Source: Podospora bellae-mahoneyi | Taxonomy: Eukaryota > Ascomycota > Sordariomycetes > Sordariales > Podosporaceae | Assembly: GCF_035222275.1 (NCBI RefSeq) | Contig: NC_085882.1 | Location: forward strand, 1,681,501-1,745,500 | Direction of reading: 5' to 3' | Length of the DNA stretch: 64,000 nt | Shown here: positions 44,685 through 56,297 of the stretch, piece by piece | Layout of the letters: every line of letters starts with the position of its first letter | How positions within the stretch are numbered: the first letter of the stretch is position 1 | Position numbers and translations under genes: made by a program | The notes under the pieces: generated by a model | Seen by the model: the letters and a program-made list of their open reading frames with translations, nothing else | What the model was told of the DNA's origin: nothing | Database searches by the model: none

Positions 44685-45784
44685 ATGGCAGCTGTTTACA
44701 AATCGCTGGCCAAGACCAGCAGCAAGGCTGACAAGATGGATATCGATGAGGATTCAAAGAGCAGCGGTAACGGGGTTAGGAAAAACAAGCAGAGGGTGTT
44801 GATCCTTTCCTCCAGAGGCGTTACCCATAGGTTTGTTACACTTTTGCGCAAAAGAAGAAGAAGAGGAGCGGGAGGGTTGGCTAACGGGGGTGAATGAATG
44901 CGTAGACACCGACATCTTCTCAACGACCTGGCGGCTATGCTCCCCCACGGAAGGAAAGACGTCAAGTTTGACTCCAAGTCAAATTTGTACCAGCTGAACG
45001 AGCTGGCGGAGCTGTACAACTGCAACAATGTCATGTTTTTTGAGGCGCGCAAGGGGAAGGATTTGTATATGTGGTTCAGCAAGGTTCCTAATGGGCCGAC
45101 GATTAAGTTTCATGCTCAGAATTGTGAGTTTTGCAGACGTTGGATAGTAGAGGAAGGAGAACTGACAGTATAACTTGCGCAGTGCACACAATGGAGGAAC
45201 TCCACTTCCAAGGCAACTGCCTCAAGGGCTCGCGACCGATCCTCTCGTTTGACGCCACCTTTGAGACGGAACCGCACCTCCAGGTCATCAAGGAGGTGTT
45301 TACACACATGTTTGGCGTGCCCGAGGGCGCGCGCAAGTCCAAGCCGTTTGTTGATCACGTCATGGGGTTCAGCGTGGCGGATGGCAAGATTTGGATTCGC
45401 AACTATGAGATTCGGGAGGTGGCCAAGACGAAGGGGGATGATGGTGACGAGGAAGAGGAGGGTGCCACCAGCAAAAAGTCAAAGAAGGGCGGGCTCGACA
45501 GCAAGGAGACAGACATCAGCTTGATTGAGATTGGCCCGAGATTTGTCCTGACGCCGATTATCATCCAGGAGGGCGCTTTTGGCGGGCCGATTATTTATGA
45601 GAACAAGAGGTTCATCTCGCCGAACCATGTGCGGGCGGAGCTGAGGAAGAGCAAGGCGAGCAGGCATGTGGCGAGGCAGGAGCAGACGAGGGATAATCTG
45701 GCGAGGAAAAGGAAGTTGGGGTTGGAGAATGGGGAGGCATTTAAGGACAAGAGTGGGCTTGATACCCGAGAGTTGTTTGCTTAG
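44685..45784 (+). CDS. brx1: Ribosome biogenesis protein Brx1 (Brix domain)
   Basis: Nucleolar factor for pre-60S assembly, acting with Ebp2. Exons are 44685..44830, 44906..45123 and 45183..45784, with introns of 75 nt (GTTTGT..TAG) and 59 nt (GTGAGT..CAG), giving 321 aa. The Brix domain (about 35-250) is unmistakable: QRVLILSSRGVTHRHRHL, DLAAMLPHGRKDVKFDSK, ARKGKDLYMWFSKVPNGP and LHTMEELHFQGNCLKGSRP. The GPRFVLTPI motif and the C-terminal RXXF-type stretch follow. An acidic/Ser insert (GDDGDEEEEGATSKKSK) interrupts the domain. It ends in a basic tail (RKSKASRHVARQEQ). Confidence 0.95.
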
Positions 45785-46444
45785 AGGAGGGGGGTGCTTT
45801 TCTATGGGTTTCTGTACACAGTGGCCATATGAAAATGGTCTCAAAGATGACAAGCGACGCCCTGGTCCCTGTGGTGAGCGGGTTGGTGTTGTAATTACCG
45901 GAGTGAAAGATGGTAAATTACTGTAATTGGCAGGGGGCTGCGGTAACGGTTACACAGGAGGCGCGGTTGAGTGACGTGCTAAGAGTTAATCTTGGGAAAT
46001 GATAAAACATCGGTCGCCCTCCTCCCTCGAGCGTGTGGTTTCGTGTTTTTTTCTTCTTTTTTTTTCTTCACTTTTTAGTGTGATATTTGAAGAGGAAACA
46101 CCGAAAATTGAACATTGGCATCCGAAACGGCGCGATCATGGCGTTTATACACCTTTATTGGCCGTCAACGGCGGCTACGATGCGGAACAGTGATGTTGTC
46201 ACCACCACCACCACCAGCAGCGATGCTGATATTACTCTCACTTTTGATAGCCCCAAGGGAGGGGTGGTTGTGCTTTGAGGATATCTGTTTGTCTTGCACG
46301 CCTCTGGGTTTTCAGGGGGGGATAGGGGGGCGGGTGTGTGTGTTTCTTTTTCCTGTTGTATATCACTTGAGAGCGAGGAGTTTCTACCGAGATCTAGATT
46401 ACCACCTACACTAAAGGTCTACATAAATCGCCCAGACATCCGAA
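45785..46444. other. Spacer upstream of F-box gene
   Basis: 660 bp. Contains an ACC tract (46199-46216) and T/G-rich leader sequence. No gene seen. Confidence 0.45.
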
Positions 46445-47705
46445 ATGGTGAGTTCATCCCCAGTCAACATCTCCGGTGCGGTTGCTAACACAAGATGAAG
46501 CTCTTCTCAGAAATCGTCAGCCAACCAACGCCCATGGCAGCGCCTGTTGTTGAGACGGGACAGCAACGCCTCAAAGGGAGATTAGTACTGGACGAGCTAC
46601 CTGTCGAGATTGTCGTCAAGATTGCGACCAATCTCGACTTTGAGGGGTTCGGTAGCATGTTGGGTGTCAGCAGCTTCATGAGGTGCATCTTACGAAAACA
46701 TTGGAGGTATATCCTGTCTTCCATCATCGAACGGGAGTTCACACCTGTGGGGTTGTTCTTTCAGGCATTTGAAACGGGTGAGGTAACTGGGGTTGGGAAT
46801 AGGTCTGCGAGGGAGTGGTTGGGACGGTTGACGGGGGTTGGGGGTGGCCGTGATGGGAGGGATAGGGAGATGGACCGTATCATGAACTTTTGCCGGGGCG
46901 TCAAACTCTGGGAGGCGGAATTCCAACGGTTCAGATTCTACGACTGTGATGTTGGGGAGATGAGGTTGATGAATGGGAGGGAAAAGGAGCGGTTTAGGAG
47001 GGGGTTGTTTATTTGGGATTGGTTTGCGAGGGTGCATCATGCTGGGCGGCAGACCCGACGGACGGCGGAGCCGGTGGCGTTTATGAGGAAGTTTTCCACT
47101 ACGGAACTACATGAGTTGAATGATGTATGGGAGACGGTTTGGGCTGCGGTGGGGAGGGAGGTTTGTCCTTCTGTTACGGCGGTTATGGAGGTGATTGGGG
47201 ATAGGTCGCTGGCGGAGGGGATTGGGTGGGGGGATGGGGAGGAGAATAGGCAGATTTTGGGGACGATGATGAAATTGAGGCCGGGGGATTTGCTGAGGTT
47301 GTTGGTGGGGGGAGGGGGGAGGATTGGGGGGAGGGGGGGGTTGGTTAGGTGGATTAGGTTGAGTGAGCCTTGGTGAGTTGATCTTTAGAGTGATGCTGTG
47401 GGATGTGTGTTGACAAGAACAGGATTGAGGATACTACCGAGGTGTTGAGCATGGCCGTCTTGAGTGTGAGGCATGAGAGGGAGAAGATGATGGGGATGGA
47501 GAGGTCGCCTTTTCCGGTGGAGGGGTTCCCTGGGAGGTACGGAGGTGTGCTTGATCATGAGACGGAGGAGAGTGAGGAGCTGAGGGTGGTTCATGGTGCT
47601 GATGGGGGGAGGGAGGGGCCTTATTCCGGGCGATATGTACGTGGCAGTGGGATTTTTCTTATTGGGGGCGTCAGGGTTGGCAGACTGGTTGCGGGTACGG
47701 ATTGA
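46445..47705 (+). CDS. F-box-like domain protein
   Basis: Probable substrate adaptor of an SCF ubiquitin ligase; the target is unknown. Exons are 46445..46447 (ATG alone), 46495..47372 and 47423..47705, with introns 46448..46494 (GTGAGT, GCTAAC branch, AAG) and 47373..47422 (GTGAGT..CAG), giving 387 aa starting MMKLFSE. The F-box-like region is at about 30-80 (LVLDELPVEIVVKIATNLDF, then the SFMRCILRKHWRYIL helix). The rest is Arg/Gly-rich with WDWFARVHHAGRQ and no repeats I recognise. Without the first splice, the upstream ATG gives only a 17-codon frame ending in TGA that overlaps the second ATG, from which the same protein minus one Met could start. Confidence 0.75.
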
Positions 47706-48895
47706 GAATGGATTGGTGTAGCTGGGGTTATAGAACAGGACGAGATTCGTTGGTCTCTTGGTGATCAGCTTCAGTCGAGTTGTTGATGTGGGGTATCTGG
47801 TGCTTTCAGTGAAGTGATAGAATATATCTTAACACACAATGAACCCAGAACACCCAAGAAAATCATGATTTCAGTTACTCGGCAATAGTATCTGTGTTGG
47901 CCACTTCGCAATGTGTGGTGAACCTGTGGCGGCCCCACCATAGGAGAGAGCTCGCTCTTCCCTACAGTTAACCCTGCAGTGCAATAGATTGGTTAAGGTG
48001 TCTATCATGGAGGTTTTTTAGTTTGATCAAAATGGTGATTTTTGTTGATAAAGAACAGAAAGGACTGGTTTCCTCAACTGCCTTTGCTCCTGCTTTGCTC
48101 ATTATTCTGTGGTGGGGCTGTAGCGGCTCTCAGTGGCAGGCGGTCCAGCGGTCTTCAGCGGTCACTAAGCCACTTACTCCAGAAACCAAACAATACCCCA
48201 AAACCACACTCATCATCACCCACGACCACCACACAAGGCATGCGCCGCGCTCTTCATAGCTCAGTCATCCCATTATTTCAGCGAGGTACGTGTCTCTAGC
48301 ATTCTGTTATTTTCTGAGGCCTGCTCAGAGCTCTGCGCGAGGAGTTCCGCACCGCAGCAACTGGCAGATCCAAGCAGCATCCCGTCTCATATCAGATCCA
48401 TCCCCTTCTCGAAGTACCCGTCAACATCAAACACTCGACGGCTTTCCAGCAAATATCCGACACTAATAGTAGTTACTAAACTACACGTGTTTTCTGGAAA
48501 TCGCCTCGAACAGAGATTTCTTTGCATTTTCTACTACCTAGAATCTGGTAAGGCAAGCATCGTTTGTTTGGGGCATGACCGGGAGACTGCTGCAAGTGCC
48601 AGCCTCCCGTCGTCTCATCTCCGACCAGTCTTTGACCATTTCATCTCACGCACTTGAAACGGGTCACGTAGCTGGGCACTGTGCTTATCATAGCTCTATA
48701 TCTTTGCTCCTCTGCCTAGCTCATATCCTCAAGCCTTCTGCCTTGTTTGCCCTTTGCACCTATCTTTTTCACCTTCCTGGACACTACCTCTGTTTATCTT
48801 CAAGACTCGTCGCTAACAAAAGCCAGACAAACTTGCCAAGTCTACAACACCTTCGCTTCGCCTCTTCCATTTGCTGGCCAGGTCCTCGCGGCATC
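47706..48895. promoter_or_regulatory. HDA1 upstream region
   Basis: About 1.2 kb. No gene is recognised. The frame upstream of the HDA1 ATG is open to 48575 but is leader-like (Ser/Leu/His-rich, not conserved in the family). Confidence 0.4.
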
Positions 48896-51239
48896 ATGGA
48901 CGTTGACCAAGATGTTGTGATGGATGGGACCGCGGATGCGCCTTCTATACAGTCCGCCAATGGCTACTCAGAACCAACGTCCAAGTCGGGAGGGAGCTCT
49001 CTGGAGACACCAAACGGCCACAGCGCCGAGAGCAGTGCCGAAGGGACATCTTCCATGAGTGGCGAGCCTGGCTATCCTGAACGTTTCCGACGAAAAGGGA
49101 TCCTACCAACCGGTTGCTGTTACGATGACCGCATGAAGCTCCATGCCAACGCGGATTTCGGGCCAAACCCTCACCACCCAGAAGACCCATCGCGTATCGA
49201 GGTCATTATGAGGATCTTCAAAAAGCACGGTCTCCTGTTTACGGGAACAGATGCCGAGCTCATCGATGTCATTAACAACAGACCAACCAGCTACATGTGG
49301 AGGATTCCTGCAAGGGAAGCGACAGAAGAAGAGATCCGTACTGTTCATAGAGTCGAACATTTCAACTGGGTCAAGGCTCTGTCCACCAAGACCACGCACG
49401 AACTCCGCGATATCTCAGCCATGATGGACCAAGGTCGCGAGTCCCTCTATGTTGGTAGTATGACATACGAGGCCTCTCTGATCTCGGCCGGTGGTGCCAT
49501 CGAAACCTGCAAGGCTGTCGTTACCGGCACCGTCAAGAATGCCTTCGCTGTTATCCGACCACCAGGACATCACGCAGAGTACGACCAGCCTATGGGTTTC
49601 TGTTTATTCAACAACGTACCGATTGCGGCCAAAGTCTGCCAGAAGGAGTACCCCGACATTTGCCGCCGCGTCATGATTCTCGATTGGGATGTCCACCACG
49701 GCAACGGCATTCAGAACATGTTTTACGAGGATCCCAACATTCTCTACATATCTTTGCATGTTTACAAGAACGGAGACTTTTACCCAGGAAAGCCTGATAA
49801 CCCCATGATTCCGGATGGCGGGATGGAGCAATGCGGTGCTGGAAACGGGCTCGGCAAGAACATCAACATCGCGTGGCACGACCAGGGCATGGGCGATGGC
49901 GAGTACATGGCGGCATTCCAAAAGATTGTTATGCCAATTGGCCACGAGTTCAACCCCGACCTGGTTATCATCTCTGCCGGTTTCGACGCTGCCGCCGGAG
50001 ATGAGCTCGGCGCTTGCTTCGTGTCGCCTGCCTGTTACGCTCACATGACACACATGTTGATGTCTCTGGCGGGCGGCAAGGTTGCCGTTTGTTTGGAGGG
50101 TGGTTACAATCTGACTGCCATCTCCAAATCGGCCCTGGCTGTCGCTCAAACCCTCATGGGCGAACCACCCCCGCAGATGCAGATTCCAAGAATCAGCAGG
50201 GAAGCCAGCAAAGTCCTGGCCAAGGTCCAAGCTTACCAGGCTCCCTATTGGGAGTGCATGCGGCCGGGCATCATCGACGTTACAGAGATGACCAAGAACG
50301 ACTCGTCTCGCCTGCACGACGTGATCAGATCCTCACAAAAAGAGAAGTTATCCAAGTACGGCATGCTCCCGTTGTATATCCAACGAGACATCATCTTTAG
50401 GTCATTTGAGAACCAAGTGTTGGTGACGAAGGGCGTGCAGTCCGCGAAGAAGCTGCTGTTGATTGTACATGACCCTCCCGAGCTGCATGGGCAGCCGGAT
50501 CCCCTTGATAACTCTCTCGAGCCACACAATTCTTGGGTCGTGAGTTTGCCTGTATCTTGTAGCAACCTGGAGAGATGGCTAACTTTGTGCAGTCTGATGG
50601 TGTGGCCAAGTACATTGACTGGGCTTGCAACAATGACTTTGGGGTCATTGATATCAACGTCCCCCCCTACATTACCCGAACAGACGACACGGAGCACTTC
50701 ACCCCGAGAATGGACGAGAAGACTCTCCAAATGCATCTTCAAGAGCTGATGTGTTACATCTGGGACAACTACCTCCAGCTCTACGACGGGGCAGACGAGA
50801 TCTACCTGATGGGGGTGGGTAATGCTTACCTCGGGATCAAGGTCCTGTTGATCAACAGAAGTGAGTATTCCCCTCCATATCCCACGACTACCACACTGCT
50901 AACTCTGATACAGACGTCCGCAACCGAATCGCTGGCATAGTAAACTTTGTGGACGGCAGTCTCCGGCCTGTCAAGTCGGACGTGGACGAGGACTTGTCGT
51001 CATGGTACAAGGACAACTCACAGGTCTACGTTGCTAACGACCACGCCTGCTGGTCGGACCCGGATCTTACTAGGAAGGTGATGAAGAGGCGGTTCGGGAA
51101 TGCCATCAGGAGCGAGGTGAATGGGTTGGCGCCGATGATGAATACGCATTTTAAGGATGTGCTGCGGTTTATTGCTGAGCAGGCGAGGAAGCTTCACGGG
51201 GGGGAGACGACGGAGGATGAGGGGAATAGGAGGGGGTGA
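48896..51239 (+). CDS. hda1: Class II histone deacetylase Hda1
   Basis: Zn-dependent deacetylase of histones H3/H2B, in fungi the catalytic subunit of Hda1/HCHC-type silencing complexes. Exons are 48896..50539, 50593..50860 and 50914..51239 (both introns 53 nt, GTGAGT..CAG), giving 745 aa. After a disordered acidic N-terminus, the catalytic domain runs about 65-440: TGCCYDDRMKLHAN, VIRPPGHHAEYDQPMGFC (catalytic His pair), LDWDVHHGNGIQNMFY (zinc Asp/His), VIISAGFDAAAGDELG and CLEGGYNL. The C-terminal Arb2 domain follows (about 485-700: YIDWACNNDFGVIDINVP, DGADEIYLMGVGNAYLG, WYKDNSQVYVANDHACW). All active-site residues are intact. The start is set at the ATG preceding MDVDQDVVMDG. Confidence 0.95.
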
Positions 51240-52818
51240 GGGGGTTGGTTTTTTTTTTTTTTTCTTGGTTTTTTTTCCCCTCCATCAGAGAGCGAGGAGT
51301 GGTTGGGGTGGTGGATAACCGCAGCGTAAGCAAGTTTGGTTTTAACGGATGGGGGTAGGAGGGATGTGGAAGGTGGTGTTTGCTAGTACAGCGAGGGTAA
51401 TATTCGGGATTAAGTGTATACTGGATCTAGTATTGAGTCGTCTGTTGTGTTTTTATGATGTGGTGGTTTTGTGTGTTTTGCAATCATGCGTGGTGATGTT
51501 GGACGGGGGTGTTTGGCAAGCTGTGGATGAAATCACTGCTGCTGCAAAAGAAAGTCAAAAGGCCATCTTTCGAGGTATATTTCTCTTTTTGAAAGGTATA
51601 AGTTAACCGTGAATACACAGGTGTTGGGTGTGGGAATGGCAAGAACCCTAACCCTTTCAGGTGCAACAGAAAGGCTTATCAGATAAAAAACGGTTTTCTT
51701 GGCGGCGTCTGTGCCTCGTCGCGTCGGCGGCGCGCGCCACGCTGGACACAGAGAAAAATTGTGGGGCGCTGCTGGCTTTCTTGAACGACACTTGGGAAGA
51801 GCTGACTGCGAGGCTGAACCTTCTTGATATTGTTTTTGTGTGTTGTTTTGATAACGAACGTTTGAAGATTACGGAATTGAAGAGATATATTGATATCATG
51901 GAGCGTAGTAGGAGGTATGTGGGCTTTTCTTTGCGGTGCTGTTGTTGGATCTCGAGTGAGATGGATGGGTGGCGGTGGGTGATATGGGGGAGCAGGATGG
52001 AGGAGTCATTGGGACTGTAGGGGGATGATGGAAGACAATAGGGATTGATCGGGTGGTTGGGAGGTATTGTTGATGTCGGCGTCGAGTGGTGGGCTGAGGC
52101 TTGGCGGTGTTGGAAGCAACTGGCAGCGGAGGGTTGTCGGTGCTGGGAGCAACTGGCAGCAGCATCGTCGGGTAATGGGACGACGACGGGGCAGAGACAT
52201 CGAAGGGGAGAGGTAATTCAAGGCCCCTATTGGGGGGATGAAAGTTTTCATTCTGCCAACACGAAACGACAGCCTGGAGGAGATGTCTTGACAGCTTCGA
52301 CCGCACCTTTCACCACCAACGACCTTCACATTGAAGACAGCATCTACTTGCGTCTCCATCACATCAGTCTTCCATCTCGGTCAGCTTCAGGCTTAGCGAC
52401 GACTCACTTACACCATTACCCTCCTCGACTTGCTCAAACCTGACCGCGCGAGGCTCTCATCTGTTGGTGTGTGCCGTCACCACCAGTCACAGGTTGGCTA
52501 GACCTCTTCATCCTACATCCTACCAGGACACAGCGCTTCATCTACATTCGAGCAAGCGAGTATTATCTCATCATCCCGACAGCTGCTTGCATCACAGCTT
52601 TCACCTTAGAAAAGGACCTCAATAGCCCGACATCCTCTCGTCTGTTTCCTCAGTTGAACGACGAGCAGCCCACCGGCGAGGGGTTGTTCTGATCAGTCGT
52701 GTCATCCCCAACATCTATCACTTCATTGCGCCGCCCTTTCTCTCAATTCATTGGGTGAAAGCTACCTCGCACGGCGAGTGTTTACCTCCTCAAGTGGAAG
52801 ATATCCATCTTGGAATAT
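51240..52818. other. Intergenic spacer downstream of HDA1
   Basis: 1.6 kb. Weak open frames at 51661-52020 and 52045-52443 show no protein-like pattern. A short repeat of GCAACTGGCAGC occurs at about 52116-52164. It is probably the promoter and leader of the transcript at 52.8-53.9 kb. Confidence 0.4.
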
Positions 52819-52869
52819 GTAAGTGTGCCTTCTTCCCTCTAGAAAAGGCGTGGACTGACATTTCATCAG
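52819..52869 (+). other. Probable 51-nt leader intron
   Basis: Textbook fungal intron ends: donor GTAAGT at 52819, GACTGAC branch about 15 nt before the acceptor CAG at 52867-52869. It indicates a plus-strand transcript entering the frame-switching region just downstream. Confidence 0.6.
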
Positions 52870-52933
52870 GTATTCCCAACCTCATCACGAAGCTCGCGAG
52901 CACACGACGCTTCCAGTATCAAACCTCCATTGA

Positions 52934-53864
52934 CCCCCGCGCGCCCGTCACTCGAGCAAGCAATTTTTCGGTGACCTACGAACTGAGCAGCGCGAGCAAC
53001 CGACGCTTTTCGGCCTGTCGTGCTTCTATTCCGGCTTCAAGTCTCCAAGAGTCGCCTTCGAACATTCTCTTTTCACCGTTCAAGTCGAACAACATGACCC
53101 AACCGAGTCTTCCAAAGGTTATCTCGGAGTATCTCTCCAACATCAACATACAATCCCCCAAGGCAATGTTCAGCCTGGCCCTGCTACCATCAACACTGCT
53201 ATGCCCGCCCATACGGCCGTTGCTTCTACATCCAATGACGCTCCCAGCGCCGCTACCGTGGCAGCTCAGTCGCGCCTGGAGATGCGGCTCAAGTTCTGCT
53301 CGGGCGGTATTTCGAGAAGATTACAGGGGCTCCTCGGACGTTCTTCAGAGACAATCGTTCAATGACTGATTCCCAGCTTGCCAAAGAGGTGGCTCGGATG
53401 GAGCTCCCGGTTGCTTATGAGAAGCCCGCTGTCACTGGTGTTTCTCTGCCTCCAGATGAGACCACCTCAACCACCGAAGAGAACACGGCTGTTGATGTTG
53501 GCGCGTCAGCTTTGCCCATCAAGTCGATGAACACTGAAAGCTTCAAGGCTGCCACTGCTGGAACAAAGTTGCCTGGTCCAGTTGACAAGAACGTTGGATC
53601 GAAGCCAATCAACACGAACATCGCCCCAGCTCATATTGGCAATCCTGCTGCGATGGACGAGACTTTAAATCAGTTTCTTCTCGCAGCAGATCGGCCCATA
53701 AGCGTCGCAAGTGGAGCTTTGACGAAGATGAGGAAGCTCTCGTCGACATCAAGCAGAGAAGTGAAGAGTTTTATCGTCAGATAGAACCTGTCAGTCGCCG
53801 CACACGTCGCTCGGGATCCTCTTTCTATTACGTGGAGCTAGCTGTGGATGATGAGGAGTTGTAG
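52934..53864 (+). pseudogene. Frame-switching coding region, probable disrupted gene of unknown function
   Basis: Protein-like sequence, with coding-type codon composition, runs left to right but moves through three frames. 52934-53365 gives for example PTLFGLSCFYSGFKSP and GNVQPGPATINTAM. 53239-53784 gives DAAQVLLGRYFEKITGAP then ARMELPVAYEKPAVTGVSL. About 53590-53864 gives SAHKRRKWSFDEDEEALVDI and a final YYVELAVDDEEL before the stop. I found no intron with acceptable signals that joins the second and third parts; for the first junction only a pairing with yet another frame works. The first frame stop (TGA, 53363) overlaps an ATG (53362) of the next frame. It could be a decaying host gene, an assembly-error region, or a gene with introns I misread. 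No family recognised. Confidence 0.4.
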
Positions 53865-54117
53865 GCGGGTCATGGATTCATCAGCAACATCTGGTGATCA
53901 GAATGAACATGTCGACTTCGAGTTACTGGACCAAACAGGTGTCCATTTCGTGCAGGCTTAGGTTTTATTAGGTGGAAGGATGACGGCGTGGGGAGTGAGT
54001 GGGAATCACCGCTATCAGTTCAGGGAGATTCTTTCAGGCACCTCGGTGAATTTTAGCTAGCTTAGCTCTCAGTGGAGCTCTCGTGGTTTTCACTTTTCAT
54101 ACGTCTTTCTTTTGTTC

Positions 54118-56144
54118 ATGTGTTTTTTTCTTCGTATTTTTTGTGCCGATTTTTTTCTCGTTGATCAAAGCGTTGATACTGACGATCGTGACGACAGATA
54201 CGAGGACGGCGAAGTCAGAAGGTACGGTGCAGGTGAATCTTATCGACCTTACAACCGTGACCGATCACCTCCCCCACGACCACGCAGTCCCATGAGGGAT
54301 CGCGGTCGCACCCCGCCGGGAGGTCCCGACAGCTATGTCCCCGGCAGACCGTCTCCTCGACGCAGGTCACGCAGTGTTGATCGCTTCCGCGACAGATCAA
54401 GAGATCGTGGTGCCCCTCAGCGTTGGCGTCGTAGCAGAAGTCGAGGAAGAACCGACTTGCATCGTGGTTCTCCAAGAAGAAGCCCAATGAGAAGATCGCC
54501 GCCTCCTCGGTTCATGTCTCCTCGGCGAGACGACCGCCGTGATGACCGGCGAGATGACCGGCGCGACATTGACAGAAGAGACGATCGCCGAGATGACAGG
54601 CGATTTGACGACAGAAGAGATGATCGTAGAGACGACAGAAGAGATGATCGCAGAGACGACAGAAGAGATGATCGAGATGAGCGCCCTCGTTCTCCTCTCC
54701 CGCGTCGCGACTTGGACATCAGGTGAGCATAACTTTTTTATTTTCGACTTTTTGAGCAAACTTTTAGTAACTCTTGTGTGGTAACAGACGCAGGTCCCGC
54801 TCGCCTTTTGACAGAGACAGAATTCGCCGGGACCGTTCTCCCCCTCTGAGACGTTCTCCTCCAGCCGGTCCCCGCGGCGGAGGTTCTTATCGTCCTCGCT
54901 CTCGTTCTCCGGAACGTCGAGACCCTCGCGATGACAGATATCCTCCTGCTGCCTCGACCTTCCGTCGCCAGTCACCGCCGCCCCGGGATTCCGTCAACAC
55001 TTCGGTAATCAACTCTCACAGCGGCTCTGGTAGATCCTCTCCGCGGCCTCCTTCTCGTCGTGGCCGGGACGATCGGTCTCGACCTCAGTCTCCCGCGCCC
55101 AGGTCTCCGCCTCGTCCGCCCTCCATGAGAGCGCCAACTCCCGTACAAACTTCGGCTCCTCCCCCGCCCAGAGAGACCCCCAGACAGGCCCCCCCGCAGC
55201 CTTCGCCACAGCAGCCTGTCCAGTTGACTATGCAGCCAGCCCCAAGGCCAGCGATTACAGAGATCAATTCTACTCCCATGCGCTCTCCTCCCCGGGCCCC
55301 GGCAGCGCTTAGAGCCCCTCCCACCGGCCCGGCCGCCTCCCGCAACTTCACCTCCCCCGTGGCACCCATCCCGCAACACTCGACCCCTCAAATCCCCCCG
55401 AGCGGCCCAGCCCGGGATACTACTAGTCCTAGCATCCCGCCCTCCGGACCCCGCGGCTACATTGCTCCCTCCCCCAGAGGCAACTTCACCCCTCGCAACA
55501 GCATCGGTGGAGGAGGCCGCGGCATCAACCCTTCCTCCTGGGGCCCGCCCAACTCTGTCTCTAGGAACAACAACCACCCCTCCCATCTTCCACCTCGACA
55601 AACCTCCTCCCCTACCATCCCCACCCCGACCGGTCCCTCCTCCATCCCGACAGGTCCCCGCTCAGCAGGGGGTAGCATCTCGGGCCCCTCCCACAATGGC
55701 CCCCCCTCCACCGGCGTAGCCTCCCCCTCCCCCTCCACCCCCTCCATCTCCCTCCCCCCTCCTACCGGCCCCTCCGCTGGTGTCAACACCAACAGGCCGT
55801 TCAACCCCCCCACCGGGCCCGCCTTATCCTCCCCGCAACCCCCTCGCGCGACGCTGGCTCAGAATCTGATGAGTACCTTGCCCCCTCTCCTTCCCCCGGG
55901 CAGTGGCGGGAAATTAGACCTCTCAATGGCAACAATAGACGAGAAGGACCCCCACTACAGAAAAATGAAAGAAGACGAGGAAAGGCTGAGGGAGGAGTTG
56001 AAGGTGCGACAAGAAAAATTAAGGAAGAGCATGAGGGTGTGGGACCGGATGGAGAGGGAGAGTAAGGGGTGCGAGTTGAAGAGTGAGCTGAGTGAGAGGA
56101 GTTTGAGGGGGCTGAGTGGGGAGGGGCAGGGAGGTGCTTTTTAG
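54118..56144 (+). CDS. Arg/Ser- and proline-rich protein (SRRM1/SR-related type)
   Basis: Looks like a splicing-associated RS protein. The main exons are up to 54722 and 54788..56144, with intron 54723..54787 (GTGAGC..CAG). It contains RYEDGEVRRYGAGESYRPY, many RS/SP dipeptides (SPRRRSRSVDRFRDRSRDRG), a block of RRDD tetrapeptide repeats (about 54520-54690), then RSPPPR-type and PTGP-rich disorder. A conserved-looking C-terminal coiled coil closes it (DPHYRKMKEDEERLREELKVRQEKL, quoted in part: HYRKMKEDEERLREEL). The N-terminus is uncertain: the T-rich 54118-54190 stretch looks more like an intron ending at GACAG before ATACGAGG (54197), so the true first exon may lie upstream (an ATG at 53878 or nearby). 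No RRM or PWI domain is visible. Confidence 0.7.
54520..54690 (+). repeat. Coding tandem repeat, RRDD units
   Basis: About a dozen imperfect 12-nt units of the type GACGACAGAAGA/GATGATCGC encode alternating Arg-Arg and Asp-Asp pairs inside the RS-rich protein. Confidence 0.8.
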
Positions 56145-56261
56145 GCGGGTGGTTATGGGGGTGGTGATGGTGGAGGAATCATTGGTGTGTAAGGTCAAGT
56201 TGACGATGGCTGTGTGGTCATGATAGCCAACGACATCTCACTGAAAACAAGAGCGAGAGAA

Positions 56262-56297
<36 letters not shown>

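Noticed and set aside
51661-52443. Two open frames downstream of HDA1
   Set aside because: Random-looking composition, no motif or splice support.
53094-53864. Antizyme-like programmed frameshifting for the three-frame region
   Set aside because: No recognisable antizyme domain and more than one frame change; disruption or unseen introns are simpler.
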